From Drechslerella dactyloides (taxonomy: Eukaryota; Ascomycota; Orbiliomycetes; Orbiliales; Orbiliaceae), in contig JAGTWJ010000001.1 in assembly GCA_020064725.1 (NCBI GenBank), positions 2,294,001 through 2,358,000 of the forward strand: a stretch of 64,000 nucleotides of DNA, given 5' to 3'. Position numbers and translations under genes: made by a program. Below are positions 11,251-23,593 of the stretch, one piece after another. The notes under the pieces are model-generated. The model saw only the letters and a list, made by a program, of their open reading frames with translations. It searched no databases and was not told the origin of the DNA. Numbering within the stretch: position 1 is the stretch's first letter; each line of letters opens with the position of its first letter.

Positions 11251-11847
11251 ATGCCGCTCTGCGACGCTACACGCTCCGAAATATTACTTGCTTGTGCTGA
11301 GCACTTGCAAAAATTAGTTGACCGCCCGTATAGCGCTGATACCTTCAAGTGGCATGTAACCTTCAGACGCTACTACATAAAAATCGGCAATCATGGCGAA
11401 CTGTGGCCCGAGTACCTGACGCAGAAGTATTTCTTCGAACAAGCAGCCAATAACCCCGATGCGCCCCGTATCCCCAGGTGTGTCGACCTTTTTATAGACC
11501 AGCACACGATAGTGGTGCCGGGAAAGCAAGCGGCTTGCATGGTAATGGAACGGGTCGAACTTATGGATCAGACTGTGAACAGGGAGGTTTTGGCCTGGAA
11601 GAGCACTTGGAGGACTCCTTCAAACGTTGCCCCGAAAGACAGGCTGCTAGTCGCGGATCTGCCCCAAAGGGCTGCAGCAGCACTTGAATGGATCCGCCGA
11701 GTTCCTATACCCCCCGGCGTCGCGATGGGCCATCTCGTAGATGGCTACCCTCGTCATGCCATTTTTGGATATCATACAGCGCCACTGCCGTTCTCGAGTG
11801 CTTTGGCTTTGCAAAAGTTCCTGAATAAGGTATATATTGCGCGCTCG

Positions 11848-11879
<32 letters not shown>

Positions 11880-12396
11880 TTATCGTTCCGATTATTGCTG
11901 TTATCCGTCGCCTTCTAACATCATGAAATGGTTAGGTTATCAGACACATACAGATGCCATCAGTCGATAAAAACCACATAAGTCCCGTCATCATCGCGCA
12001 CGAGCCGCTCGAGTTTACCCAGTCCGATATGGACCCGGAACATTTCGGTATCGATGCGAACGGGCGGACTTGTATCTTCGATTTTGAGTGCATTGGAGTG
12101 CTGCCGCGATCTTTTGCGATCTTTACCATGGTAAATATGAGGTGCTACTCTCCCTTCGTCAACCAGGTCTCCAAGCACCTGGGTTGGAGGCGCCTGGATC
12201 CGCGCACCGGCTACAGCTTGGCACGCATCAGGCACTTTCTGTTGAGGTCTCATCAGTCTACTTTTGGTACGTTAAATTGACTCCCTTGACACAAGACTTG
12301 AGATCGGTCTAGCTGACTCTTGAGTTAGGGCTCGACAAGGACGGTAATCTGTTGGATTTCGAACGGCCTTTGAGCCGGTGTTTGCTCAAGAATTAG
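11251..12396 (+). CDS. Kinase-like protein, aminoglycoside phosphotransferase/choline kinase-like fold
   Basis: Exons 11251-11829, 11954-12266 and 12329-12396 give 319 residues. The protein resembles a fungal group with the APH/choline-kinase fold whose substrates are unknown. The putative catalytic loop reads FTQSDMDPEHFGID, where the usual HxD is QSD, followed by CIFDFECIGVLP in place of the metal-binding DFG region. Upstream are a conserved-looking MVMERVELMDQ hinge and ALEWIRRVPIPPGVAMG. The ATG at 11251 was chosen because it begins the conserved N-terminus. Intron 1 (124 nt) carries a (CA)14 microsatellite at 11852-11879. Intron 2 is 62 nt. It may be an active small-molecule kinase or a pseudokinase; sequence alone cannot say. 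It sits in the region of accessory character. Confidence 0.75.
11852..11879 (+). repeat. (CA)14 microsatellite in an intron
   Basis: Uninterrupted CA dinucleotides inside intron 1 of the kinase-like gene. Length variation here would not change the protein. Confidence 0.9.
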
Positions 12397-14591
12397 GTGA
12401 GCATTCAAACTTAGGAGCGCTGTCCCGAATAAATACTGGATGCTTACTAAACTTAGGGAGAGAGTTTGATGCTATCGTGGTAGAAGTGACACAATAACCT
12501 GCTATCTTCTAAAGTCCACAATGTTGTTGTTTGCAGATAGCTACGAGTAGTGCAAGGGGGCCTCCTTATACGAATTTGTTTGAATTTTAACGGTCTCTTC
12601 GATTTCAAGCAAGCAAATGATTCAAATTATAATACAATAGAACCTGGAGTTTATGCTACGCAATCTGGAGGTTTAATGGAATCATCATGAAGTTGTCCCA
12701 AGCCATTTGTGCGGACGCATGACGACAGTTCTGCAAGCGAAAATCGGAGTTGCGAGGTTGCAAAGTCGAAAGCGGTTAGTTAATGAGCGGGATGCCCGCA
12801 TTGGGTTGCATCATGGGAGACCCCCTTCGGGAATACACGTGATTCGAGACTGCTTGAAAAGTTCCTCGCATACAAATATACTTGTCCATACGAGCTTTCT
12901 CTCGTCTCGTGAGCAGCCGCTGGACCTAAAAGTTTCTCAATCTAATAAAAATGCTCCGATTGAGACCAGAAATCATAAATACATATAAGTAACTATAACT
13001 TAGAATCTTCTGTCCGTAAACGGGCCAATATATATACAGAATCGTGGAAATATTATAAGCTATAAAGTGCCAGGTGACACTTGAACGCAGACATTCTGGG
13101 GTTTCACCAGCAGATTGAGCACGAGACCAGGCTTGCATGCCATGCGGCAGGCGCTCTTGCCGCAACGCTGCTTGCCTTCAAAAATTTAGAAGCCGATAGA
13201 TCATGCATCCTCAACTACAATCATGTGCTACCGCCTTGAAGAACGGTTTACGACATCGACATCTACTAACTCGATTCCTGATATATACTTACACACTCAT
13301 TCAATGGATTGAGCTATATTCCAATAACCCCATGGTCGTTCACGTTTTGGGATGGATTCCACGCCCATCAATCGGGGCATCCGAGAGAGGTGCGGTGCAT
13401 GCATGCAACTCGCTCGATCGAGCTGGGAGAAAGGCCCTAGCACAGCAGATTCCGCGACGAGACTGGAGAAGCGACTATTCTATTGTGGGAACTCAGCTGG
13501 AGGCCGTCGACGGTGGAGACGCACCATTGGCTGCGGCTGGGCTGCGGGCAGGTTGTTGTTGTTTCGAGACAGCGGACCCCTGACAGGCGTCTGTGCAGGC
13601 AATTAATCGGGACGTGAGACGGGATTCCCAGGTAACGAACTTTGGCCGGCCTCTATCGCACCCGCACGTGCCCGTGTGCGATGTAAAGTATATTAACAGG
13701 TGGTGTATAGGAATGAACTACTCGCAACTTCACGATAGTTGCCCGTCCGTCGACGTCCACGTAGTATCGCCATCAGAAGTTCTCGTCATCGTTGCTTGAT
13801 CGTGGTTGGCCGTCAGTCGTGGATCGGAGCGGATTACTAGCCAAATTGGTTGTTTTCCTGCAGGCGGCAGCCAAACAATTGCGCTCTGCTCCCAAGCGGC
13901 AGTCCACCGCACGCCCGTCTGGGAAGGTCCGCCAAACACACCAACATCATCACAACATCCTCCCCGTCCATCTCCCATCAACCGGCCATCACTCACCGCT
14001 GGACGCCCTCCGACTACGCTCACTCGCTCTCTCTCCGTATCTCTCTCTCTCTCTCTGAGTCTGCCGCTATCGCCAGGCTTCAGCCCGGCTGCCCTTCCCA
14101 GCTGTCCGTCTGACGCCCTCCATCGCCTGCAATCCCGGTCGAGCAATGTGCTGGATCCCAACCACCTTGCGCAACCCGTAACGCGATCAAGACAGCCTAC
14201 CACGAATACGCTCTCGACTACCCGATCCGTGCATGGGACTGCTCTCTGGCCACGGATTCTCCACGCGACATCTGTTGATATATTTCTCTCACCTCCACCA
14301 TCCACGGTACGAATGCACTCTTTCGTCCTTCAAACAACTCTCTTACCAACTACATATTTTATCAAACTTGCCACCGTTGTGTTCATCACTGACCTATATA
14401 AAATCTCGCCCACAGTTCCAAAACCCTCTCCAGTGGATCAAGTCTCTGGACAAAACAGAGACTGCTCCGCTGACATCCGCTCGCCCTCCAAACTGTTGTC
14501 CTCCATCACATCCTTCCTCTCGTCATCGCTGTTCTCTCCTAACTCTGGTGCTCTTGGTGCTCCATCCAAGGCGACAGCCCAGAGAGCCGAC
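12397..14591. other. Long intergenic region upstream of CDC27
   Basis: No gene could be supported. At 13086-13238 one plus-strand frame stays open for 51 codons but has no start, partner exon or known similarity. A CT microsatellite at 14041-14056 and pyrimidine-rich sequence up to 14590 look like the CDC27 promoter and 5' leader. The CDC27 frame itself is open without a stop from 13806. Confidence 0.5.
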
Positions 14592-17206
14592 ATGGAGCAA
14601 TACGACCCCAAACAACGACGCCCGCCGCGGCCGCCTTTGTTCTCCAACCCTGCTACCGCCGTAGCCGCCAGTGCTACCGCCGGTTCCTGCGACCCTTCCA
14701 TATTACCGAACATCCTATCTCAACTGCGAAAAGTCGTCTATTACTCGCTCGACAATAATCTTGTCACAAACGCCATATTTTCCGCCGAAAGACTGGTTGC
14801 ATTCGACGCAAAAGACCCCGAGAACACCTACCTCCTGGCATTGTCATTATACCGTGGCAATCACGTTAAGCACGCAGAGAGCCTTACGAAAGGGATTAAG
14901 GGCCATGTGGGATGTGCATTCATCTACGCGCAATGCTGTCTAGCCTTGAGAAAGTACCGAGAGGGAATCGCGGCGCTAGAGAAATGCAAATCTCTGTGGG
15001 CAAACGAGAGTCATTGGAGTACGTACTTTCTTTCTCCTTGCAGGATGGATTATTGTCACGGCTTGTGTACGTGCATTTGCATGCGATGTGGCGCTGACTG
15101 GTGTCTTTTTCGAACTACTAGATCAACACTCAGAGAGGGAACGTCGCTCAACACCGGATGCCGCAGCTGTCTTCAACGTTCTGGGACACCTGTTCATGGG
15201 CCTGAGAGACGACAAGATGGCTGTTCAAGCATACCATGCGTCCTTCCAGCTGAATCCCTACATGTGGGACTCATTCAGCTCGGCAGCAGAAACCGGAGCA
15301 GCAATCAAGGCGTCTGTTGTGTTTAAGCCCACGGAAGAAATGCTTGCAGCAGCTCGACTAGCTTCCGCGACCCAGTCAGCAGCGACCTCGATGACCGAAG
15401 ACGGCAACATTCCGCTCCACATGAACAGTCAGTCCGACCAGGATCTCTTCGCACCATCGTCCTCTCAAGCCTCCCGCAGTGCTGAGACGGTCTTCGGCGT
15501 CCCTCCGGCTCCGCAGAATAGGCTGAACGAGGGCGGCGCATCCGTTGGGATGGAAACACCGACAAGCGATAGCAGCGTACCCACATCGATCGACTACACC
15601 AAAGCACCTCCTCGCAAAGCACGACCGCAGAGCGTTATTGACGCGCCGCGCAAGACTTTTGTCACCAGATCGCGAGACCCAGACCACCAACTCGAGAAGA
15701 AGCGGTCCATTGCTAGTGCTGATGAGACTAAGAATTCTCAGTCCGCTGTAACGGCTCCCGCTACTCGAAGAAGTAACCGGATTCTCGCCTCCAATAGAAT
15801 TACCAGCAAATTTGCCGCCGCAGGACAACGCGAAGCGAAGAAGCCAAAGACGACGACGAAATCATCAAGTCGTTCGCAACTCAATGCAGAGAAGGCATCA
15901 AGTGCTCTTGTCCACAGCCAAGGCGATGTCCACATGGCTGAGGCTAGACCAATCGCTGCCCCGCCTCAGAGACCACAGGAGCCGAAAGAAATTATCGCGC
16001 ATGCAGTCATTCTCGACGTATATAAGAAACTCGGGATTGCACTAGTGAACCTGTGTCGCTTCGATTGCAAGTCAGCCGTCCTGAGTTACCAGGCGTTGCA
16101 CCAAAGCCAGAGGGATACACCCTACGTCCTTGCCAAGCTCGGACGAGCTCTATACGAGCTTTCCCGCTACAATGAGGTGAGTTTACAACATGATATATAC
16201 GTCTCTACGAGAGCTAACGGATCGGATAGGCTGGGGAGTGCTTCGCCAAAGTCCGTCTCATGGATCCCTTACGTATGCAGGAAATGGAAACCTACTCGAC
16301 ACTGCTATGGCATCTCAAAAAGGACGTCGAGCTGTCCTTCCTCGCTCACGAGCTCTTCGACCTCGACCGTGTCGCCCCACAGGCATGGTGCGCCCTAGGA
16401 AACTGCTATTCTCTCCAGCGAGATCACGATCAGGCTCTGAAATGCTTTAGAAGGGCAACTCAGATCGATGACCGGCTCGCCTACGCTTACACACTCCAAG
16501 GCCACGAACACCTTTCGAACGACGATCTCGAGAAGGCGATGTCGTGTTTCAGAAGTGCCCTTTCCGCAGATGGTCGTCACTACAACGCCTGGTATGGTAT
16601 CGGCAAGGTCTACGAAAAGTCCGGCAAGAACGACATGGCATTGAGGCACTATAAGACCGCGTACTCAATCAACCCTACCAATGTTGTCTTGATCTGCTGC
16701 GTCGGTGCCGCCTTTGAAAAGGAAGGGAACTATAAGCAAGCCCTGGTCCATTATTCGAAGGCATGCGATCTGGCCCCTACCAGTGCTCTCTCGAAGTTCC
16801 GAAAAGCGCGTGTCCTGATAGGGTTAGGAAAGTTGCATGTGAGTTTGGTCCTCGACTTTATATTCATACGCCATCGAGAACGATGCTGATTATTTCTATT
16901 CTCAGATGGCTCGAGATGAACTTGTCTCTATTAAAGACATCGCACCGGACGAAGCCAATGTTCACTTTATGCTTGCTAGGGTTTACAAGCTGCTGCACGA
17001 GAAACAGCTTGCCATTAAGCATTTCACGTCTGCCTTGCATCTGGACCCGAGGGTAAGTCGAAGCAACGCTTGCCATACCAGAACTTCGGTAGCTGATAAT
17101 AATGTCTGTCTAGGCTAGCGCTTTGATCAAAGAGGCCATGGAATCTCTGGACGATCCAAACGATGACTCGTACATAGAAGATGCGGAGCCATATCTGGAG
17201 CAGTAG
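14592..17206 (+). CDS. CDC27: Anaphase-promoting complex subunit CDC27 (APC3, BimA/Nuc2)
   Basis: Exons 14592-15018, 15122-16176, 16230-16838, 16906-17052 and 17114-17206 give 776 residues. CDC27 is a TPR scaffold of the APC/C ubiquitin ligase; it binds activators and controls exit from mitosis. The N-terminal TPR block is clear (LRKVVYYSLDNNLVTNAIF, then YLLALSLYRGNHVKHAE). A disordered Ser/Thr/Pro-rich middle follows (about residues 190-400). The C-terminal TPR array starts near DVYKKLGIALVNLCRF and includes AWCALGNCYSLQRDHDQAL and AYTLQGHEHLSNDDLEKAM. It ends in an acidic tail. The start is the ATG that precedes the conserved N-terminus by about 35 residues; the same frame is open for 262 codons further upstream. 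All junctions agree in phase. Confidence 0.95.
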
Positions 17207-18660
17207 CCTTGAGTTGTTTGCCGCCTGTTTGCTCTTACGAATGACGCCCTCCTTTTTTACGACCGAGCTACTCTAATGAGATGGATTTTTATTTCATTGC
17301 CCCTGTTCCTTCCCGCCTTTCATTCTTCATCCTCAGTCCTCTGGACAATCCTCGTATACTCACTCTCTGATTCTAGCGAAGCCAGAGCAAAAATAATGTA
17401 TTCATACGGAGGCGTTATAAAGCGATCTTTCGAGTTCTTTGCTTCCTACCCTCTTCTCTCTTATAGCGAGTCCCAGCTACTCATTCTCTCTTCTCCGCCC
17501 TTTCCGTCGCCTATCACATCACGAACTGGCTTGCCTACGGCCTTTTCCTCTCGCTGATGACACTCGGGACTCCTACTTTTTCCTCCACGTGTTTTCTTTC
17601 TGTTTGAAAAGAAAAGACAAAACGCATACATGTATCTGCATCCACGAACCGGCGTTAACGTTACGTGCTGTTTTATTCGGCGAGTCTTTTATACGGCTTT
17701 CCTGTCTCTACCTTTTTTTTCCTTCGTTTTTTAAACTTTCCCTCTAGTCTCGTATCGGACGCTGCGAGGGCAGTGAGCTGCATACGGTATGGAGCGAGCC
17801 ACTGCTTGTTCTGCCCTGGTGTCTCTGGTTCGAGACTGAGTTTTTTTCTGTCCTTTCCTTGCAAATATACTTGCTTTTCCCGGATGGATACTATAGTCAC
17901 TCATGTACGTAATGGATGGCGTTTACGTGCTTTTTCCGGGTTCGATGTTTATATATATAAGTTGCTCGTGCGGCGCGGCTTCCATGCGTGCATGCCTGTG
18001 CTTCTCGGGGCTGTTGAAACCATCATGTTACGGATGATAGCCTGCAGGTAACAGGATTGTAGACTCCATGGAATCTGTATATTACGTGTTTATATGCTTT
18101 CAAGGATTTATGTACATGTTTATGAGAGGGTGGTCCCTCTGCTGCGTGTGTGTGTATACAAGAATATAAGGAGCAGTTTATGGTGTAGTGTCGCATATAT
18201 GTGATGTTCTATAGGATGAGGGGTTGGGTTGAGGGCACCCCACCCGGGATTGAGCTGCAGATGCGATTGTGTGGGGGGCACGTAAGCAATAAGTATAAAC
18301 ACAGATATGTAAATGTACGGAGGGCTTGTATGTACGTGCATGGTGGCTGCCTGGCTTTCCGGGCCATGTGAGGTTGGGCATTAGATGTATGCATGTGTAT
18401 GCAGGTGCATGCAGGTGTGCAGGATGCACTGTAGCTGTCAGTCGTATAACGGCTGAAGTATCACCCAGCGATCAGCGTTGTCTTTAATTGACGTACGCTA
18501 GGAGATTGGAGTTTCCACGAGGTGAGTAGAGATGTGGGAGCTCCTTGGATATCGTGTGGTCATCGAGAAGCGGGTGCTTCAGAGGGGGGAATCAACTCAT
18601 AATGTCGTCACGAAGCTGGTTATCGAAGTATGTTGCATGATTTGGTGATTGTTTGGAATA
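17207..18660. other. Intergenic region between CDC27 and OMA1 (convergent)
   Basis: Pyrimidine- and AT-rich sequence that fits long 3' UTRs of CDC27 and OMA1. I see no supported gene or strong repeat. Confidence 0.5.
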
Positions 18661-19897
18661 TCAGAACGGCAAATAGTCGTCGGTGAATTTTCTGAATTGG
18701 CTGACTATACAGAGTACATTTGACATCAGCGAGTTGGTAGGGTGGCCAGCGATGTATCGGTGGAGAACGTGTATACATACCGTAGTTGTTTGTGACGGCG
18801 CAGTCGGAGTCCATTGCCGCCTGGTAGGCTTTGGGCAGCAGGGCCGCCAGCTCGGTCTGCCGGCGCTCTGACGAGGGATGCGTGCTCAGCAGCTCTGGCG
18901 GGGCTCCTCCCATTTTCTTCTCGACGACCTGCATGCGTTCCCATCTGTTGTCGGTCAGCATTGTCTCGATATACCATATGCAACTATATATAATGTAATG
19001 ATACGAATTCATAGGAGGTAGAATGAGAGCTTACAATGTCACCGCGGCCCTTGGGTCGAAGCAGCTCTTTGCCATCATCAGCAGACCGATATAGTCCGCC
19101 TCAGCCTCCTGCGCACGCGACCTCGGCCGGTCGATCGTTAACTGCAGCAGCATCTGGCTAAAACCCCCCGGCACCCCCCACAACATCTCGACAATCCACG
19201 CCGCCGCAACCAGAAAGATCCCACGGCTCATCTGCTCGGCGACGTGTCTCGCGACATTATGCCCGATCTCATGCCCTAGCACGGCTGCCAGCCCGTCGTC
19301 GTTACCGCACACCGGCAGGATCCCCGTGAACACGAAGACCTTGCCACCGGGTATCACGAACGCGTTCGTCTCCTCCGAATCGATGACGGTGACGCGCCAG
19401 TCGTAGTTTGCCGGCAGCCCGCTGTGCGGGATCAGTCGCGCGAGGACGCGCAGGACCTGTCGCACGCGCGGGTCGGTTTCCGGGAGGATGTCCTTCTGGA
19501 ACTGCTTCTGGATCTCCTCGAATTGGCCTTCGCCGAGCTCTTTTTCGAAGCTCGGGGAGATGACGTTGAAGCGGCGCCGGCCGGAGACGGGGACTTCCTC
19601 GATGTTGTAGAGGTAGAAGCTGCCGGCGAGGCCGCCGAGAACGGTGAGTTCGACGTAGAACGACGGGCGGGCGTACCAGCGGCCGAGGGCGCTGAAGACG
19701 TGGCCGCGGACGTACTGGGCGCGCTGGTAGCGGTTGGGGCGTGGCGGGGAGCTGTGGAAGAAGCGCGGTGAGGATTTCGGTGGGGATATAGATATCGGCG
19801 CGCGCGGTGGGAGGAAGCGGGATGGTGTCGAGGGAGATGTCGGTATTCGTGACGCGAATGCTGCTCGCCGGGCGGTGGCGCGGAAGAAGGGCAACAT
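18661..19897 (-). CDS. OMA1: Mitochondrial inner-membrane metallopeptidase OMA1
   Basis: Exons 19897-19035, 18944-18781 and 18704-18661 give 356 residues. OMA1 is a zinc protease of the inner mitochondrial membrane that acts under membrane stress. The first 60 residues are Arg/Ser/Pro-rich without acids, fitting a mitochondrial presequence (FFHSSPPRPNRYQRAQYVRG). A membrane segment follows at about 84-98. The zinc site HEIGH is at residues 209-213, with the downstream glutamate in RAQEAEADYIG (263-268). The C-terminal part contains the conserved LSTHPSSERR. The last exon is short (ends FTDDYLPF); its acceptor is the least certain join. The gene reads toward CDC27. Confidence 0.93.
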
Positions 19898-20280
19898 GGC
19901 TGCTGAACGTCGCAGATGGGAGAATCGGGCTACCGTCTGGGAGGTTTTATGTTCGGTGGAGGCGACATGTTATGGAATGTTGGATTCGCTGTTGAATGTT
20001 CGAGCTTCTTGTTTTTGTCTCGGGCTTACAGCTGACGACGGCGTCGACGTTGGCTGAAATACCACACAACACCGTTACACAGGCTTTAACTTCCACATTA
20101 GTCACCGTCCGCTATTGTCATTCCAAATTTATCCCCGTTCTTTATTGTTATGCGAGGAAGTTTTTCACCGGGATGGTAGCCTTATAAGGCATACATAACA
20201 GTGCCAAGACTCTCATGAGTCGCATTGGATAGAATACAGATGCCTATGCACGTGCGTGCGTAACTAAGTAAATGCTAATA
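19898..20280. other. Spacer between the carrier gene 3' end and OMA1 start
   Basis: About 380 bp containing the OMA1 promoter and the carrier's 3' UTR. Nothing else seen. Confidence 0.5.
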
Positions 20281-21671
20281 TTACAAAGCTCTTTCACTAC
20301 TCAAACGAAGTCGCATGATAAATAGGCACATCGACAGTATCCGCCGGTGTAAGGCCTCCTTGATTAGCAGCGTTATTCCTAAATCCGCCAGTCAGCCGTG
20401 TTCAGTGGTATTGCAATGAGATACGTACCATTAGAGAAGAACCCCTTGAGCACCTCGCCCCAGATACCCTCGTACATGGCCGCAATACCCCCAGCGCGAC
20501 AAATCTCCGCCAAAGTACCGTATATCGAAGACTTGCCACCAATCTTCCGACGCACCTGAGATCGCGACTTCGCCATCGAGATTGGATACATTGCCGCGCT
20601 GGCTACCGCCTTGGCAACAGCAGCCAAGATGAACGTCTGTCCGGCCGTCGGGCGGTCGCGGTACCGTCGCGGGAGCAGGGATTTGAACGTTTCGTAGAGA
20701 AGGAACGTCGTGGCGGGGTTTAGTGTCAGTATCAAGGTGGCATCATACCCGGCCCAGAAACCGCGAAGACCTCTGTCGGCGTATATACTCTTGACGATGC
20801 CTTTGACGGAGGATGTCTCGGGGGCATCGGGGTGCCGCTCTAATCTTGGATCTGGCTTGTGGAGGGCAGCGATTTGCTTGCGGGTGACAATGTTGGCCAT
20901 GGGGGCTGTGAACAGCTTTGCTGTGGCACCAGCGAGGACGCCGACGGAGAGTTCCTCGAATACGCCGAGGGTCCTGGGTGACTTGTTAGATGGTGAAGCG
21001 CGGGCCTGCGCCTGGAGGCGACGCTGGCGCATAAAGTTATCTTGATCGAGTCAATTCATGTTAGCCAGGTTCCATCGCTACGAGGGAGCGAGGGGGTCTG
21101 CGGAGCGGTGGGACGCCCGGCACCATACATGAAAGGAAGTAAATGAAGGCCGAGGCCATCGAATTGGCGGTATCCTGCAGACATCCCGAATAGAAAGCAC
21201 TTAGACCCCCTTCCTCCTGATATATCCTCCTAGCGGCATCCACGAAGCCATCATAAGATCGACCCCGACCTGTGTCGTTGGACTCGCTGGCGGTAGAGCT
21301 GCTCTGAACGGCGCGCTGTACTTGCAGCCGTTTCACGATAAGATCGATGGGGTAGACGGCGATATTCGCTATCGAGGTGCCAACGGCGCCGGAGAGGCCG
21401 GCGATGACCGCATTGTACTCGGCGGGAGTGCGGATGCGTGGAGATTCGGGTTTGGCGTCCGAATCGAGGCGCTCGAGTTCCTCGGACCTGCAGGCACCGT
21501 CAGCATGGAGCGGCACTGAGATTTTCAATATATATGTAGTAACTCGCGTACTCGATATGGTATATCTCGAAGGCGTCCTATGTGAGATCGCGTTAGCTAA
21601 ATCTATTTGTTGACAGGGATGAGACGTATGCAACTCACGAGGTCGCTGTTGTAGTAGCTGTATCTATTCAT
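20281..21671 (-). CDS. Peroxisomal carrier of the mitochondrial carrier family (PMP47/ANT1-like)
   Basis: Exons 21671-21639, 21577-21552, 21487-21129, 21040-20429 and 20378-20281 give 375 residues. The protein has three tandem carrier repeats with degenerate signatures: VYPIDLIVKRLQVQ, TAPMANIVTRKQ and YPISMAKSRSQV. Each is followed by the usual GxxxFYSG or GFWAGYDA type turn. The linker LSYNFMRQRRLQAQ and the end GEVLKGFFSNGITLLIKEAL match fungal PMP47-like carriers, thought to move adenine nucleotides across the peroxisome membrane; the substrate here is inferred. The two first exons are tiny (33 and 26 nt) and were placed by splice signals and phase. For the last exon I chose the acceptor at 20379 because it restores the family's C-terminus; a second AG nearby gives another open end. 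Confidence 0.85.
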
Positions 21672-23593
21672 CTTTTAAATTAATTTCCGATGGTTGGCCG
21701 CATGGAGCGATGCATGAGTATCTGTAAGCTTTAGATAATTCGGCACCCGGGAGAGGTACCGTGGTTGTGATAATATACAATTAAGAACCAGGAGACCTCG
21801 GCCTCGTGCAGGCCCAAAACTTGATATATTACGTCATAGTAATGCGCCATCCCGGACCCACTTGGTGCTTGCATATGCTTATTGAGGATCTGTCAGGTAT
21901 TTGACAGCACATCCTTCGCAAGCATAGCGAAATCTTAAAGCGGGTCTTACAATCAGATTGTATTTAATATAAGTAAGGCTGTATTATCTATAACCGTGCG
22001 TGTATACTCTAGACACCCATCTGAGTTCATTCGCTACCGATCTCAAAGACAAAACCGCGACGCGCGTACGCAATCTCAAGGTCGATTCGCTACATGTACA
22101 GCCGATAAAAATCCACACTTGGCTGATTGAAGTTAGCGCACGTGTCTAAGATGCTCTATCGAATCATCCGGCTGGGCCGTTGATATCTCATAAGAAGCAT
22201 GGAGTTGCGGTTGGAAATGACGTCTCGCTTGTCGAACGTTAGCTTTAGATCGAATGCAACCAACCCGCAGCCGCAGCCTCAACCCAGACGATACTACATG
22301 CAGGTGCCATCACCGGTCTGTAGTAGGCTGGAAACGGCTAATCGCACTATACCGTCGGATTCTCATCTGATCACTTCCATCATTGGACTTAGTCAACGAA
22401 GGGAACGAGTCAGAGCCAGCAGACGAGTTACACTTCAAAAGTCACGGATATCATGATTGAACTGGCAATCAGATGAGCGGGTGAGTCCGAGTCCGCGTCC
22501 GTGCGTCCGCTTCGGATTGACTTTTTGCGGCCTCCAGCTGATCCCTGCTGTTCCACATCTACTCTATTTTAGTCTTTGTTCCGCCAAGCGTCTACCAGGC
22601 TTCTGGAATTCGAGCTCCGAGGCAGGTATCAAGCTCGAGAATACGACTTCAGCCACGGCCACAGCTCCATCCAGCTGCTCCGCGGAAGCACTTATAGACC
22701 GGCCATGAAACTGCCCGTTTTTCCAGCAGCTCTGCAGCTGCCCGAAGCTTACGTTGGAAACCGGGGACATTGCGTCAGGGCGCATGCTTCCGGTTAGCGC
22801 CACCAAACGTGCTGTTTTAGCGGCATGTTTTGGATGTCGCGAACGTTCTGCGACCGTCTCCACCTTCTCGATGGGGGAACGGCGCGGCGGCGCAGCTGTT
22901 TCGGGACTTCCAACGCTGACTCGAGTTGCATTGGGCCTGTGGGCACGGGCTGTGATATCAAAATGTACAGCTTCCCACGCCGTCGGTTTCGAGAGTGTCC
23001 ACCCGATTCAACTCGCGTCAATATGGCACCACCTGCTGCACTCGCGCGGTACTCACGCGAAGACATCGCGCGCTGTTAGCCCACCTCGAGCGATGTTCGC
23101 TTGCGGGACTCGCGGGAGACGGGTGATCATGTTGGCTCCGGGTGTTTTGCCATTGGCTGGAGGGCATGCTGACCGGGTTTGATTGTCTGACAGGCCGCAG
23201 CCGGCCCCGGCTCGCCGGAACGTTGGTGACACCTCTGCAGGGACACGAATCTGTCGTGCATATGAACAATACAGGAATGTCTTTGCCTGCGCGGAGGCGT
23301 GATTGGGGGCAGAGGCCGGGTGAATCCTGCCAGCGGAAGGAATTCGAAGGCCGTTTCAATTTATAAATTTGCGCAAGGCCCTGATGAGTGGAATTCCGGC
23401 CACCTGGTGCCATCTCTCCGTCTGACATTCGCATTCCGACTAAGTTACCACTCATCTCCTCGACACCTGCTCCATGGTTCTCTCCATTTAATCCAGCGGT
23501 TCATTCCTGGGCCGACATGCATGTGCGTGTCTCCGCTGGCGATTGGCTTCTCGATCTCACTGTGCTGCTCCCGTTCGACGCTGCGATAACACC
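21672..23593. other. Intergenic region between the carrier and the GT61 gene (divergent)
   Basis: 1.9 kb holding both promoters. The half near 22200-23500 is GC-rich with several short open frames on both strands, none with recognisable similarity or splice structure. No gene is supported. Confidence 0.45.

Noticed and set aside
13086..13238. 51-codon open stretch with coding-like look
   Set aside because: No start codon, no partner exon and no homology; this length is expected by chance.
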